A stretch of DNA of 64,000 nucleotides from NCBI RefSeq assembly GCF_001517585.1, contig NZ_FBYC01000004.1, positions 372,001 to 436,000 on the forward strand. Reading direction: 5' to 3'. Under the pieces are notes generated by a model that searched no databases, was not told the DNA's origin, and saw only the letters and a program-made list of their open reading frames with translations. Positions 1 through 7,840 of the stretch are shown here, piece by piece (the first letter of the stretch is position 1; each line of letters starts with the position of its first letter). This stretch comes from Roseibaca calidilacus (GTDB taxonomy: Bacteria; Pseudomonadota; Alphaproteobacteria; Rhodobacterales; Rhodobacteraceae). Position numbers and translations under genes: made by a program.

Positions 1-2
1 CC

Positions 3-260
3 CCACCTGCGATTGCCGGATTGATCGAATGGCGGGGCGTCGGTTTGTTGCCTGTCGCCCATTTGGCGCAGGCGCCCGTCGTGTTATGGGTAGACATGGA
101 CAATTCCGCTCAGAACCGCCTGCCCGCGCCGCAATGGCACGAAATGCTTGGCTTGCGGGTGGCGCGGCTTCACATCCCCGCCAAGGGGGCTACCGCATCG
201 GGCCTTCGGCAATACATGTTGGGGCAAGCATGGATCACAGGATGCGAGAACATGAGATGA
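3..260 (+). CDS. hprK: HPr kinase/phosphorylase, C-terminal end (partial)
   Basis: The last 85 codons of a gene cut by the left edge. The visible protein reads PPAIAGLIEWRGVGLL near its start, which resembles the C-terminal region of short alphaproteobacterial HprK proteins (established family knowledge). HprK phosphorylates and dephosphorylates a serine of HPr. The Walker A kinase core lies outside the window and cannot be checked. Identity rests on this tail plus its neighbours: it overlaps the rapZ start by 4 bases (ATGA), and an HPr gene with a serine at residue 46 lies 1.3 kb downstream in the same direction. Confidence 0.75.
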   Translation, partial: PPAIAGLIEWRGVGLLPVAHLAQAPVVLWVDMDNSAQNRLPAPQWHEMLGLRVARLHIPAKGATASGLRQYMLGQAWITGCENMR

Positions 261-1153
261 CCGATCCTGCGCAAACTGCGGCGCGGCTGGTTCTGGTGAC
301 TGGCCCGTCCGGGTCCGGGCGTAGCACGGCGCTCAAGGCGCTGGAGGATATCGGCTTTGAAGCGATCGACAACATGCCGTCGTCGCTGGTGCCGCGGCTT
401 GTGCGCGCGCGGTTGGAGCGTCCGCTGGCTTTGGGTCTGGATACGCGCAACCGGGATTTTTCCGTCAATGCGCTGTTGCGCCTTGTCGAGGAATTGGCAA
501 GCCTGCCCGATACGGTGTTCGACCTGCTTTACCTTGATTGTGCGGAAGATGTCCTGATCCGGCGGTTTGCGGAAACGCGGCGGCGCCACCCGCTGCGGCC
601 CGATTTGCCGCCTGCCGATGGGATTGCCCTAGAAGCGCGCTTGCTGGAAGCGGTGCGCAGCCGCGCGGACATGCTGGTCGACACATCGGCCCTAAGCCCG
701 CATGATCTGCGCGCAGAGATTGTTCAACTTTTCGCCCCGCAAGGTCGCGGGGCGATGGGCGTGCAGGTGCAGTCTTTTTCCTACAAGCGCGGCATTCCGC
801 GCGGCGTGGATATGGTGTTCGACTGCCGTTTTCTGAACAATCCGCACTGGCAACCGGATTTGCGCCGTCTCGATGGGCGCCACCCGGCCGTGGCAGAGTT
901 CATCATGCAAGACAGCCGCGCGCAGCCGTATTTTGAGAAGATACACGCTATGGTGGATAGCTTGCTGCCTGAATTCGCCAAAGAGGGTAAACCGCTGGTC
1001 ATGCTGGCGCTTGGGTGTACGGGCGGGCAACACCGCTCTGTCGCAATGGCCGAAAAACTGGCAAATGCGCTTGCACGGGGACCATGGCGCGTGTCTAAAC
1101 GTCATAGAGAATTGGAACGCAAGGCCGGGATGGAACCCCCGGCAAACGAGTAG
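257..1153 (+). CDS. rapZ: RapZ-type RNase adapter / nucleotide-binding protein
   Basis: A 298-residue protein of the RapZ (YvcJ) family. The Walker A loop GPSGSGRS is at residues 16-23, the family C-terminal domain contains LGCTGGQHRSV, and the length is normal. In enterobacteria RapZ senses glucosamine-6-phosphate and directs an RNase to a small RNA; in alphaproteobacteria the role is less clear, so the function here is family-level only. The open frame extends further upstream, but the ATG at 257 overlaps the hprK stop (ATGA) and gives the usual N-terminus. It is probably co-transcribed with hprK, the EIIA gene and the HPr gene. Confidence 0.9.
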   Translation: MTDPAQTAARLVLVTGPSGSGRSTALKALEDIGFEAIDNMPSSLVPRLVRARLERPLALGLDTRNRDFSVNALLRLVEELASLPDTVFDLLYLDCAEDVLIRRFAETRRRHPLRPDLPPADGIALEARLLEAVRSRADMLVDTSALSPHDLRAEIVQLFAPQGRGAMGVQVQSFSYKRGIPRGVDMVFDCRFLNNPHWQPDLRRLDGRHPAVAEFIMQDSRAQPYFEKIHAMVDSLLPEFAKEGKPLVMLALGCTGGQHRSVAMAEKLANALARGPWRVSKRHRELERKAGMEPPANE

Positions 1154-1162
1154 GGTTTGGGC

Positions 1163-1552
1163 GTGATCGGGATCGTGATCGTCGCGCATGGCGGCTTGGC
1201 ACGCGAATATCTGGCTGCGATCGAGCACGTGATCGGCAAACAAACCGGCATGGTGGCGATTTCCATAGAATATGACCATGACCGCAACGCCAAGCAAAAC
1301 GAGATCACGGCCGCCGCCGAAGCGGTCGATACCGGGCAAGGGACGGTCGTTGTGACGGATATGTTCGGTGGCTCGCCTTCGAACCTGTCGCTGCCCGCCT
1401 GCGCGTCGCCAAACCGGCGCATCCTGTATGGGGCGAATTTGCCGATGCTGATAAAGCTGGCAAAATCGCGTGACCTGTCCTTGCCAGAGGCGACCGCAGC
1501 GGCGTTGGAGTCGGGGCGCAAATACATCAACTCTATCGAGTTGGGAAACTGA
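1163..1552 (+). CDS. PTS EIIA component, mannose-family fold
   Basis: A 129-residue protein like the EIIA domain of mannose-type phosphotransferase systems. It starts MIGIVIVAHGG; the histidine in VAHGG (residue 9) is the expected phosphorylation site. TDMFGGSPSN in the middle is typical of the family. I chose GTG at 1163, which gives the usual N-terminus; a TTG at 1157 in the same frame is possible. No sugar permease (EIIB/C) is adjacent, so this EIIA probably works in a regulatory phosphorelay with the HPr encoded 22 bases downstream. Confidence 0.9.
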   Translation: MIGIVIVAHGGLAREYLAAIEHVIGKQTGMVAISIEYDHDRNAKQNEITAAAEAVDTGQGTVVVTDMFGGSPSNLSLPACASPNRRILYGANLPMLIKLAKSRDLSLPEATAAALESGRKYINSIELGN

Positions 1553-1574
1553 TACGACATGGACGACAGGCCGC

Positions 1575-1844
1575 ATGATTGAACAAGATCTTGAAATCGT
1601 GAACGAAAAGGGGCTTCATGCCCGCGCATCGGCGAAATTCGTGGAAGTGGTCGAGCGATTCGAGGCCGATGTCGAGGTCATGAAAGACGGCATGAGCGTG
1701 CCGGGCGATTCCATCATGGGTTTGTTAATGCTGGCGGCGTCGCGTGGCACCTCGATCAAGGTAAAAATCTCTGGCGCGCAAGAGGCAGAGGTCATGGACG
1801 CCCTCGCCGCGCTCGTGGCCGACAAGTTCGGCGAGGGGATGTAG
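1575..1844 (+). CDS. ptsH: HPr phosphocarrier protein
   Basis: An 89-residue HPr. His15 lies in GLHARAS, the site phosphorylated by Enzyme I, and a serine falls at residue 46 in GDSIMGL, the position modified by HprK in other bacteria. Both regulatory residues and an HprK gene are therefore present in one cluster. It closes the operon; the next gene is convergent and ends 2 bases away. The same protein could be called NPr (ptsO) of the nitrogen-related PTS. Enzyme I is not in the window. Confidence 0.92.
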   Translation: MIEQDLEIVNEKGLHARASAKFVEVVERFEADVEVMKDGMSVPGDSIMGLLMLAASRGTSIKVKISGAQEAEVMDALAALVADKFGEGM

Positions 1845-1846
1845 CC

Positions 1847-2956
1847 CTAGTCGTCCTGCCCCAGCATGGGGGCGGGGCGCGCGGCGGGGGGATCGGCAAG
1901 CTGAAATGGCGCGCGCACCCCGGCAAGCCCGTCCATGTCCAATCGTAGCCCACGGGCTTGGACCTGCGGATCGGCAAAAACTTCTGCCATGTCATTGATG
2001 GGGCCGGCGGGCACGCCATGCGCCTCGCAGGCTGCAAGCAGCGCAGCTTTGGTCCAGCCCATGGTTTCGGCGCACAGCGAATCGGACAGGTCCGCACGGC
2101 GCGCCACGCGGTCTGCATTGGTGGCGTAATCGGGGCTTTCGCCCAGATCGGGCCGGGCCAAAAGCGCGCAAAGCCGCTGGAACTGCCCGTCATTGCCGGT
2201 GGCAATGATGATATGCCCATCGGCGCAAGGCACAACCTGATAAGGTGCCAGATTGGGGTGGAAATTGCCCAAGCGCCCCGGTGCGCTTCCGGTCGCAAGG
2301 TAGTTCATCGCCTGATTGGCCATGACGGACACGGCGCAATCCAGCAGCGCCATATCTATATGTTGCCCCCGGCCCGTGCGGTGGCGTTCCTGCACCGCCG
2401 CCAGAATAGCCGTGCTGGCATAAATGCCGGTAATGATATCCGTCACGGCCACGCCCACCTTGTAGGGTGGCCCATCATCCGGACCTGTGATGGACATCAG
2501 CCCCGACATGCCTTGGATGATGTAATCATACCCCGCACGGTGGGCATATGGCCCGGTCTGTCCGAACCCTGTGATAGAGCAGTAAATAAGGCGCGGGTTC
2601 AGCGCCGACAGGTTGGTATAATCCAGCCAGTATTTGGCCAAGCCGCCGACCTTGAAATTCTCGATCAGGATATCGGCATCGGCGGCCAGCGCGCGCACCT
2701 TGGCGCGCCCTTCCTCGGTGCGGAAATCGGCCGTCACCGATGCTTTGCCACGGTTGGTGGCGTGGAAATACGCGGCCTCTTGGCTACCATCGGCGCGGGT
2801 CACAAAGGGCGGCCCCCAGCGGCGGGTGTCGTCGCCTTCGGGTGCTTCGACCTTGATGACCTCTGCACCCAGATCGGCCAAGGTCTGCCCCGCCCATGGC
2901 CCGGCGAGGATGCGCGCAAGTTCCACAACGCGCAGCCCTTGCAATGGTCCCGGCAC
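1847..2956 (-). CDS. Class III CoA-transferase (CaiB/BaiF family)
   Basis: A 369-residue protein with the CaiB/BaiF N-terminus (LRVVELARILAGPWAG, then LADLGAEVIKVE) and the GYDYIIQGMSGLM segment that follows the catalytic aspartate region in this family. Members move CoA between carboxylic acids such as formate, succinate, carnitine or aromatic acids. Substrate cannot be inferred because no pathway gene is adjacent: convergent ptsH is on one side and a DsbA-like gene on the other. Length is slightly below the usual 390-410. Confidence 0.88.
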   Translation of the reverse strand: MPGPLQGLRVVELARILAGPWAGQTLADLGAEVIKVEAPEGDDTRRWGPPFVTRADGSQEAAYFHATNRGKASVTADFRTEEGRAKVRALAADADILIENFKVGGLAKYWLDYTNLSALNPRLIYCSITGFGQTGPYAHRAGYDYIIQGMSGLMSITGPDDGPPYKVGVAVTDIITGIYASTAILAAVQERHRTGRGQHIDMALLDCAVSVMANQAMNYLATGSAPGRLGNFHPNLAPYQVVPCADGHIIIATGNDGQFQRLCALLARPDLGESPDYATNADRVARRADLSDSLCAETMGWTKAALLAACEAHGVPAGPINDMAEVFADPQVQARGLRLDMDGLAGVRAPFQLADPPAARPAPMLGQDD

Positions 2957-2961
2957 GGGGC

Positions 2962-3615
2962 TTAGCCGTCCAGCTTTTCGTTTAGCACGCGGGCGAATTC
3001 GTCATAGGGCATGTTTTCATATTGCTGCCCGTTGATCATGAATGTGGGCGTTGCGCGAATATTGTCGGCCTCGGCATTGGCTTGGTAGAACTCTGTCAGC
3101 TCCAGTGCCGTGTCGGCATCTTCCAGACAAGCGCTTAGCTCTGCATCGTTCATGCCAGCCCTGCGGCCAAGGCGGCGCAGGTTGTCGGCCACTTGCGCGG
3201 GGTCATTCGCGCCCGCCCAATCGCGCTGTTGTTCATACAGCATCTCGACAATACCGTGGTAACGCGCGCCGCCGCCACAGCGCGCGACCATGCCCGCCCA
3301 CAGGCCGTAGCGGTCGAAATACACTTCGCGCTTGATGTATTGAATGCGTCCGGTGTCGATGAATTCTTCTTTCAACTGCTCATAGGGGCCTTGGTTGAAG
3401 GTCGCGCAATGCGGGCAGGTGAAAGACGAATATTCCACCACCGTGACAGTTGCATCGGGGTTGCCCAGCGGAAAATCCAGCTCTTGCGCCTGAACCGGGC
3501 TTGCAGCGGTGCTGGCGGTTTCGGTCGCAGCAGGCGCGGATTGCGTGCTATACCACCAGCCGCCCGCGCCCAAGGCAGCGGCCACGGCAATCGCAGGCAG
3601 GACGAATTTGTTCAT
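2962..3615 (-). CDS. DsbA-family thiol-disulfide oxidoreductase, exported
   Basis: A 217-residue protein with a short charged start and hydrophobic segment (residues 4-20), an Ala/Thr-rich linker, then a thioredoxin-fold domain with Cys-Pro-His-Cys at residues 67-70 (SSFTCPHC). The C-terminal ATPTFMINGQ carries the cis-proline element. It probably works in the periplasm on disulfide formation or reduction. ATG at 3615 is preceded by AGGAAAG at good spacing, so an upstream in-frame ATG is rejected. It overlaps the DUF721 gene by 4 bases, so the two are translationally coupled. Confidence 0.88.
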   Translation of the reverse strand: MNKFVLPAIAVAAALGAGGWWYSTQSAPAATETASTAASPVQAQELDFPLGNPDATVTVVEYSSFTCPHCATFNQGPYEQLKEEFIDTGRIQYIKREVYFDRYGLWAGMVARCGGGARYHGIVEMLYEQQRDWAGANDPAQVADNLRRLGRRAGMNDAELSACLEDADTALELTEFYQANAEADNIRATPTFMINGQQYENMPYDEFARVLNEKLDG

Positions 3616-4151
3616 CGGGTCTTTCCTTGTGTTCGCTCGTGTTTGCTTAGGACATTCGTGGCCAGACATTCAAGCGCTGCGCGCAAGGCGTCGTCCGCCA
3701 CATCGTTGGTGACGGCGCGGGCCTGCGTCACGACCTGCGGGGCGGGCGCTTTTGGCACGGGCTTGGGCGCAGGTGTGAATTGGGCCTGCCCTTCGGCAAA
3801 GCCGGTGGGGGCGGTCTGGGTGATCGTGATGCGCGAAATCGCGTTGTAGCCGTAGCAGGCATTCACCTTCTCGCGCAGGCGCGGAAGCTGCATTTGCACC
3901 ATGGGGGCCGCCGGGCCAGTGGTCAGCAGGGTCAGCGTGGCGCCGAAACCGCCCTTGGCATAGCCAATCTTGACGGGCCGCGCGCAGGCGGCAATCTCTG
4001 GCCCCGCAATTTCTGACCAATGTGTCAGCAGGCGCGACACGGCAAAGCCGCGCGCTTCGCCCACCTTGCGAATTTGCGCGCCCAGCAGGCTGGAAGCTGC
4101 CTGAAAACCACGGGCCTTGCGCGGGGGCATTTGCGAATTTGGGGGCGGCAT
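3612..4151 (-). CDS. DUF721 (DciA-like) protein
   Basis: A 179-residue protein with a DUF721 domain in the first ~100 residues (LLTHWSEIAGPEIAACARPVK, then a block ending LPRLREKVNACYGY). The Pro/Ala-rich tail is variable. DUF721 proteins are related to DciA, which helps load the replicative helicase in bacteria lacking DnaC; that role is not proven for this subfamily. It is first of a two-gene unit with the DsbA-like gene and is divergent from mutY. Confidence 0.85.
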   Translation of the reverse strand: MPPPNSQMPPRKARGFQAASSLLGAQIRKVGEARGFAVSRLLTHWSEIAGPEIAACARPVKIGYAKGGFGATLTLLTTGPAAPMVQMQLPRLREKVNACYGYNAISRITITQTAPTGFAEGQAQFTPAPKPVPKAPAPQVVTQARAVTNDVADDALRAALECLATNVLSKHERTQGKTR

Positions 4152-4241
4152 TGCGGTTGTCTCCTGTCTGGCGCAGTTTATCCTTCTGGGCGCGCGTGGC
4201 CAGAGGGGGACGCGGCATTTCTGTGGGATGGTGCGTCAAAG

Positions 4242-5276
4242 ATGCGTGACAACAAGACGATGGCAGCGCAATTGCTGGCTTGGTATGACCGCCATGCCCG
4301 CGCATTGCCGTGGCGTGTGCCGCCCAATGGCGGGCAGGCGGACCCGTATCGTGTCTGGCTGTCCGAGGTGATGTTGCAGCAAACCACGGTTGCCGCGGTA
4401 AAAGCGTATTTCCACCGCTTTACAACGCGTTGGCCCACCGTGCAGGCATTGGCCGCGGCGGAAGATGCCGATGTTATGGCCGAATGGGCCGGGCTTGGGT
4501 ACTATGCCCGTGCGCGCAACCTGCTGAAATGCGCGCGGGCCGTGGCAGAACTGGGGGAGTTCCCCGACACGCGCGCGGACTTGCAAAATTTGCCGGGGAT
4601 CGGCCCCTATACCTCTGCCGCGATTGCCGCCATTGCGTTCAACCGTGCCGAAACCGTCGTGGATGGCAATGTCGAACGCGTTATGGCGCGGATATTCGAT
4701 GAGCACACGCCGTTGCCCGCCGCCAAGCCGGTTCTGACCGGGTATGCCGCGCGGCTGACGCCCGACCAGCGCCCCGGCGACTATGCGCAAGCAGTGATGG
4801 ATCTGGGGGCGACCATTTGCACGCCCCGAAACCCCGCTTGCGGCATTTGCCCTTGGCGCGGGCCATGTGCGGCGCGCGCGAATGGCACCGCGCCGGACCT
4901 GCCGCGCAAAACGCCGAAAGCGGCAAAGCCTGTGCGCTTCGGGATTGCCTATATCGGGCGGCGCGCGGATGGCGCGTGGCTGCTGGAACGCCGCCCGCCC
5001 AAGGGCCTGCTGGGGGGCACGCTGGGCTGGCCGGGGACCGATTGGGCCACGTCCGACCCGATTGATGCCCCGCCCATCCTCGCTGACTGGCGCGCGCTGG
5101 ATGCAGAGGTCCGCCACACCTTCACCCATTTCCACCTGCGCCTGTCGCTGCGGGTAGCTGCTCTGCCCATGGATGCGCCCGGCAATTTCGTTGCCCCAGC
5201 GGCATTCAACCCGCGCGATCTGCCCACGCTGATGCGCAAGGCCCATGCCTTGGCCGCGCCTGTGCTGGGTGTATGA
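4242..5276 (+). CDS. mutY: A/G-specific adenine DNA glycosylase MutY
   Basis: A 344-residue MutY removing adenine paired with 8-oxoguanine. Visible elements: catalytic Glu42 in SEVMLQQT, helix-hairpin-helix LPGIGPYT at 117-124, catalytic Asp141 in VDGNVERV, and a 4Fe-4S loop with cysteines 193, 200, 203 and 209 (C-X6-C-X2-C-X5-C). A C-terminal NUDIX-like region (residues 230-340) senses the oxidised base. The long upstream frame is not coding; ATG at 4242 gives the normal N-terminus (ATG at 4260 is an alternative). Confidence 0.95.
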   Translation: MRDNKTMAAQLLAWYDRHARALPWRVPPNGGQADPYRVWLSEVMLQQTTVAAVKAYFHRFTTRWPTVQALAAAEDADVMAEWAGLGYYARARNLLKCARAVAELGEFPDTRADLQNLPGIGPYTSAAIAAIAFNRAETVVDGNVERVMARIFDEHTPLPAAKPVLTGYAARLTPDQRPGDYAQAVMDLGATICTPRNPACGICPWRGPCAARANGTAPDLPRKTPKAAKPVRFGIAYIGRRADGAWLLERRPPKGLLGGTLGWPGTDWATSDPIDAPPILADWRALDAEVRHTFTHFHLRLSLRVAALPMDAPGNFVAPAAFNPRDLPTLMRKAHALAAPVLGV

Positions 5277-5348
5277 TGTCGCACCTGTTGGGGGCTGTAT
5301 TGGATTGAAAGTTGCGCTATTTTCGCGCCAAAACATGGGGTTCCCCGC

Positions 5349-6488
5349 GTGACACCAGACCAGTTCCGCCGCTTTTCCGCCGCCATGCCGTTTTGGGCCT
5401 CGCTCGGGTTCGTGCCGCTGATTGCGGTTGCGGCCATGCAGGGCGGTTGGTGGCTGCTTCTGATGCCGATCTATGGCTGGGGCGTGTTCACCGCGATGGA
5501 TTTCCTGACGGGCCTGAACCTTGACAACCCCGACACCGAAACCCCGCTGAAAGACCTGTTCTGGTATCGCGCGATCACGCTTGTCTGGTTCCCGGTGCAA
5601 TTCGCGGTCATTTTCGGAACGCTCTGGTGGGTTGCCGCGACCGACCATCTGCATTGGTTCGAAGAATTGTCGCTGATGTTCGGCGTGGGTGTCATGTCGG
5701 GGGTTATCGGGATCGTCTACAGCCATGAATTGATGCACCAGAAAACGAAGCTGGAACGCTGGCTGGGCGATTTGCTGCTGGCCTCTGTGCTCTATAGCCA
5801 TTTCCGGTCGGAACATTTGCAGGTCCATCACCGTTATGTCGGCACCCCGCGCGACCCTGTGACGGCGCGTATGGGAGAGGGCTTCCAGGCCTATTTCTGG
5901 CGGGTTTTGCGCGATTGTCCCGGCTCTGCCCTGCGGGCCGAAGCGGCGATGCTCAAGCGCAAGGGCGTGAGCGCGTGGCATGGCTCTAACCCGTTCTGGC
6001 GCTATGCTGCGCTGCAAGGGGGGATGCTGGCGCTGGCGTTCATTATCGCGGGTTGGTGGGGGGTGGCCTTGTTCGCATGGCAGGCGCTGATTGCAATCTG
6101 GCAGTTGGAACTGACCAACTATATTGAGCATTACGGCCTGACCCGGCGTTATATCGGGGACGGAAAATACGAACCCGTCCGCCCGCATCATAGCTGGAAT
6201 GCCGCGCATAAAGCGTCAAACTGGTTGATGATTAACCTGCAACGCCACTCGGACCACCATTTCAAGCCAGACCGCCGTTTTCCGCTGCTGCAAACCTATG
6301 ACCGCGAAGATGCGCCGCAACTGCCCTATGGCTACCCTGCACTGACCACGCTGGCCATGGTTCCGCCGCTATGGCGGCGCTTCATGGACCCGAAAGTGCG
6401 CGCGTGGCGGCGGCAATTTTACCCCGATATCGACGACTGGTCGCCCTATGACCGCCATGCGACACCCTGGCCCAAGAGTGCTGCTTGA
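5349..6488 (+). CDS. alkB: AlkB-type integral-membrane alkane 1-monooxygenase / fatty acid desaturase superfamily
   Basis: A 379-residue membrane protein with hydrophobic segments and the full set of histidine boxes: HELMH (126-130), EHLQVHH (155-161), NYIEHYG (257-263) and LQRHSDHH (297-304). The last two are diagnostic of AlkB/XylM-type non-haem di-iron hydroxylases rather than ordinary desaturases. It would oxidise terminal methyl groups of alkanes using rubredoxin electrons. No rubredoxin or rubredoxin reductase gene is nearby, so the electron donor is encoded elsewhere and the true substrate is open. GTG start at 5349 is chosen. This is not the DNA dealkylase also called AlkB. Confidence 0.9.
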   Translation: MTPDQFRRFSAAMPFWASLGFVPLIAVAAMQGGWWLLLMPIYGWGVFTAMDFLTGLNLDNPDTETPLKDLFWYRAITLVWFPVQFAVIFGTLWWVAATDHLHWFEELSLMFGVGVMSGVIGIVYSHELMHQKTKLERWLGDLLLASVLYSHFRSEHLQVHHRYVGTPRDPVTARMGEGFQAYFWRVLRDCPGSALRAEAAMLKRKGVSAWHGSNPFWRYAALQGGMLALAFIIAGWWGVALFAWQALIAIWQLELTNYIEHYGLTRRYIGDGKYEPVRPHHSWNAAHKASNWLMINLQRHSDHHFKPDRRFPLLQTYDREDAPQLPYGYPALTTLAMVPPLWRRFMDPKVRAWRRQFYPDIDDWSPYDRHATPWPKSAA

Positions 6489-6518
6489 GCGGGCGGGGCA
6501 GGGCGCTACCTGTGCTGT

Positions 6519-6887
6519 ATGACCGAGATTTTGTATAACGGGCGCTGCCCGATCTGTTCCGCAGAGATCGCCCATTACCGCGCCCGCGCAGCAGCAACAG
6601 GGGCGGATCTGCATTTCACGGATCTGAACACCGCGCCGCTGGATGGCTGGGGTATCAGTGCCGATCAGGCCATGCGCCGCCTGCACGCGCGCCATGACGG
6701 GCGCATTCTGTCGGGCTTTCCGGCGTTCCTGCTGATCTGGCAAGCCCTGCCGCGCTGGCGGTGGCTGGCAAGGCTTGTCGGTCTGCCCGGTCTGCGAAGC
6801 CTGGTCGGGATCGTCTATGACAAACTGGCCGCCCCGATCCTGTATCGTTTGCATCTGCGTCGCGAGGCGCGTCGCAAAGCCTGTTGA
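6519..6887 (+). CDS. DUF393 / DCC-family thiol-disulfide protein
   Basis: A 122-residue protein starting ILYNGRCPICSAEI, the N-terminal signature of the DCC (DUF393) family, here with CPIC instead of the usual D-X-X-C-X-X-C context. The later SGFPAFLLIW segment and basic C-terminus also fit. The family is predicted to be thiol-disulfide active but has no assigned role. It lies 30 bases after the AlkB-type gene in the same direction, so a shared transcript is likely. Confidence 0.82.
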   Translation: MTEILYNGRCPICSAEIAHYRARAAATGADLHFTDLNTAPLDGWGISADQAMRRLHARHDGRILSGFPAFLLIWQALPRWRWLARLVGLPGLRSLVGIVYDKLAAPILYRLHLRREARRKAC

Positions 6888-6924
6888 CCCATTGCCGTGC
6901 CGCTTGATGTTGTGCCTGCGGCGC

Positions 6925-6951
6925 GTTAACTTTTCGTTAACCTTTGTTAAC
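6925..6951. promoter_or_regulatory. Candidate CtrA-binding site with a third half-site
   Basis: Three GTTAAC hexamers occur at 6925, 6936 and 6946. The first pair gives TTAAC-N5-GTTAAC, the full CtrA site form known from Rhodobacterales (equivalent to TTAA-N7-TTAAC in Caulobacter). The third half-site is one helical turn further. The cluster ends 11 bases before the ATG of the gene at 6963, so a bound protein would more likely overlap transcription initiation or elongation than sit at a classical -35 position. Confidence 0.6.
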
Positions 6952-6962
6952 GGAAGCGCATC

Positions 6963-7391
6963 ATGGGCGAATTGGAACTTGCCGCCATTCTTTGCACCTT
7001 TCTTGGCGGCAGCGAAGCCGAAACGCGCAAGTATTTCGACACTTACGAGATGACGCGTCATATCCGGGTGGATTGCGAAACCGATTCTCATGTGATCGAG
7101 GTCGCACTTGATGGAACCTCCTCGGCGCGCGACAGCGTGCATCAGGCGCTATTTGCCGCGCATCTGACCGGCAAGGAACCCACCGTCATCATGATAGACA
7201 GGGACGGCTATGTCGGCCGCTTCGAATATGAAATGCGCCCTGTCACCAGAGCCGCCGGAGTGACTTATATTCGCTGCGCGAAAGATGTGATCCTGCGATG
7301 GGCGGCCACCTCTGGGCTGCGTGACATACCGCGTGATCCCACCGCCGATGACATTGTACTGGTACTTACCATTCTGCACTGGCACCAATGA
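6963..7391 (+). pseudogene. Unknown protein gene, 3' end displaced by the Mu-type element
   Basis: An open frame of 142 codons of unknown family (MGELELAAILCTFLGG at the start). Only the first 137 codons are host sequence: the element's left end is at 7375, so the final residues LHWHQ are read from element DNA. Removing the element and one CATTC copy joins position 7374 to 16162 and gives a 160-residue frame ending at a TGA at 16230-16232. The protein is soluble-looking, has no motif I recognise, and carries the CtrA-like site just upstream. Whether the truncated product still works is unknown. Confidence 0.7.
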
Positions 7392-7402
7392 AACTGCACT
7401 GA
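7370..7402 (+). repeat. Left element end: target duplication copy plus terminal MuA-type site
   Basis: CATTC (7370-7374) is followed by a terminal TG at 7375 and then the end repeat, whose core ATGAAACTGCA starts 13 bases in (7388-7398). The 18 bp at 7381-7398 match the other end in inverted orientation without mismatch. Only one copy is seen on this side; I found no second copy in the next 75 bases. By analogy with Mu this is where the transposase binds and cuts. The 66 bases from 7402 to 7467 hold no gene that I can see. Confidence 0.75.
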
Positions 7403-7467
7403 GGTGGCCGGGATTATCTTGGACGTGATGGCATCTGGTGGGACTGGATGCCGTTTTCGAACGCCGG

Positions 7468-7839
7468 TTACAGGCCGTTTAACTGCCGGTTGAGGGTGCG
7501 TTTCAGACCGCCGATCCGGTGCGCGTAGCGATGCAGACCACTGCGGCTTGGAGCCTTGTCACCGAAGCGCGCGCGACATTCTTCGGCCAGCGCGCTGAAG
7601 GTCATCGTGCCGATCCGGGCATTGACGAACGCCAGAACCTCCGCATTCCGCATGGCCATAGGCATTGCTCCACCCTTCCGGGGGAGGCTGACCAGCGTGG
7701 CGCGGATGCGATCTTCGCCCCAGGCATCGGAGCCGAAGCGGGCCGCACATTCCTGGGCGATTTCAGCATGGCAAAGGCCAGCGGGCTGAACGATCAGCCA
7801 ACTGGCAATCTCCATGTCCCTCGCGCCGAAGGTGGGCAT
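7468..7839 (-). CDS. Unknown element protein with two internal HTH-like repeats
   Basis: A 123-residue protein, last gene before the element's left end. It appears to be a tandem duplication: residues ~8-50 (ending in IAQECAARFG plus RIRATL) and ~65-110 (ending in LAEECRARFG plus LHRYAHRI) share the pattern A-x-E-C-x-A-R-F-G followed by a basic helix, suggesting two helix-turn-helix-like units. The ATG at 7839 follows the protease stop directly (TGACATG), so it belongs to the same operon. No family is recognised; a DNA-binding role is inferred from the shape only. Confidence 0.65.
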   Translation of the reverse strand: MPTFGARDMEIASWLIVQPAGLCHAEIAQECAARFGSDAWGEDRIRATLVSLPRKGGAMPMAMRNAEVLAFVNARIGTMTFSALAEECRARFGDKAPSRSGLHRYAHRIGGLKRTLNRQLNGL

Positions 7840-7840
7840 G

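Noticed and set aside
4236-6209. 657-codon minus-strand frame
   Set aside because: It lies opposite mutY and the AlkB-type gene, both with clear motifs; its composition (many Arg, His, Gln, Pro) is that of an antisense shadow.
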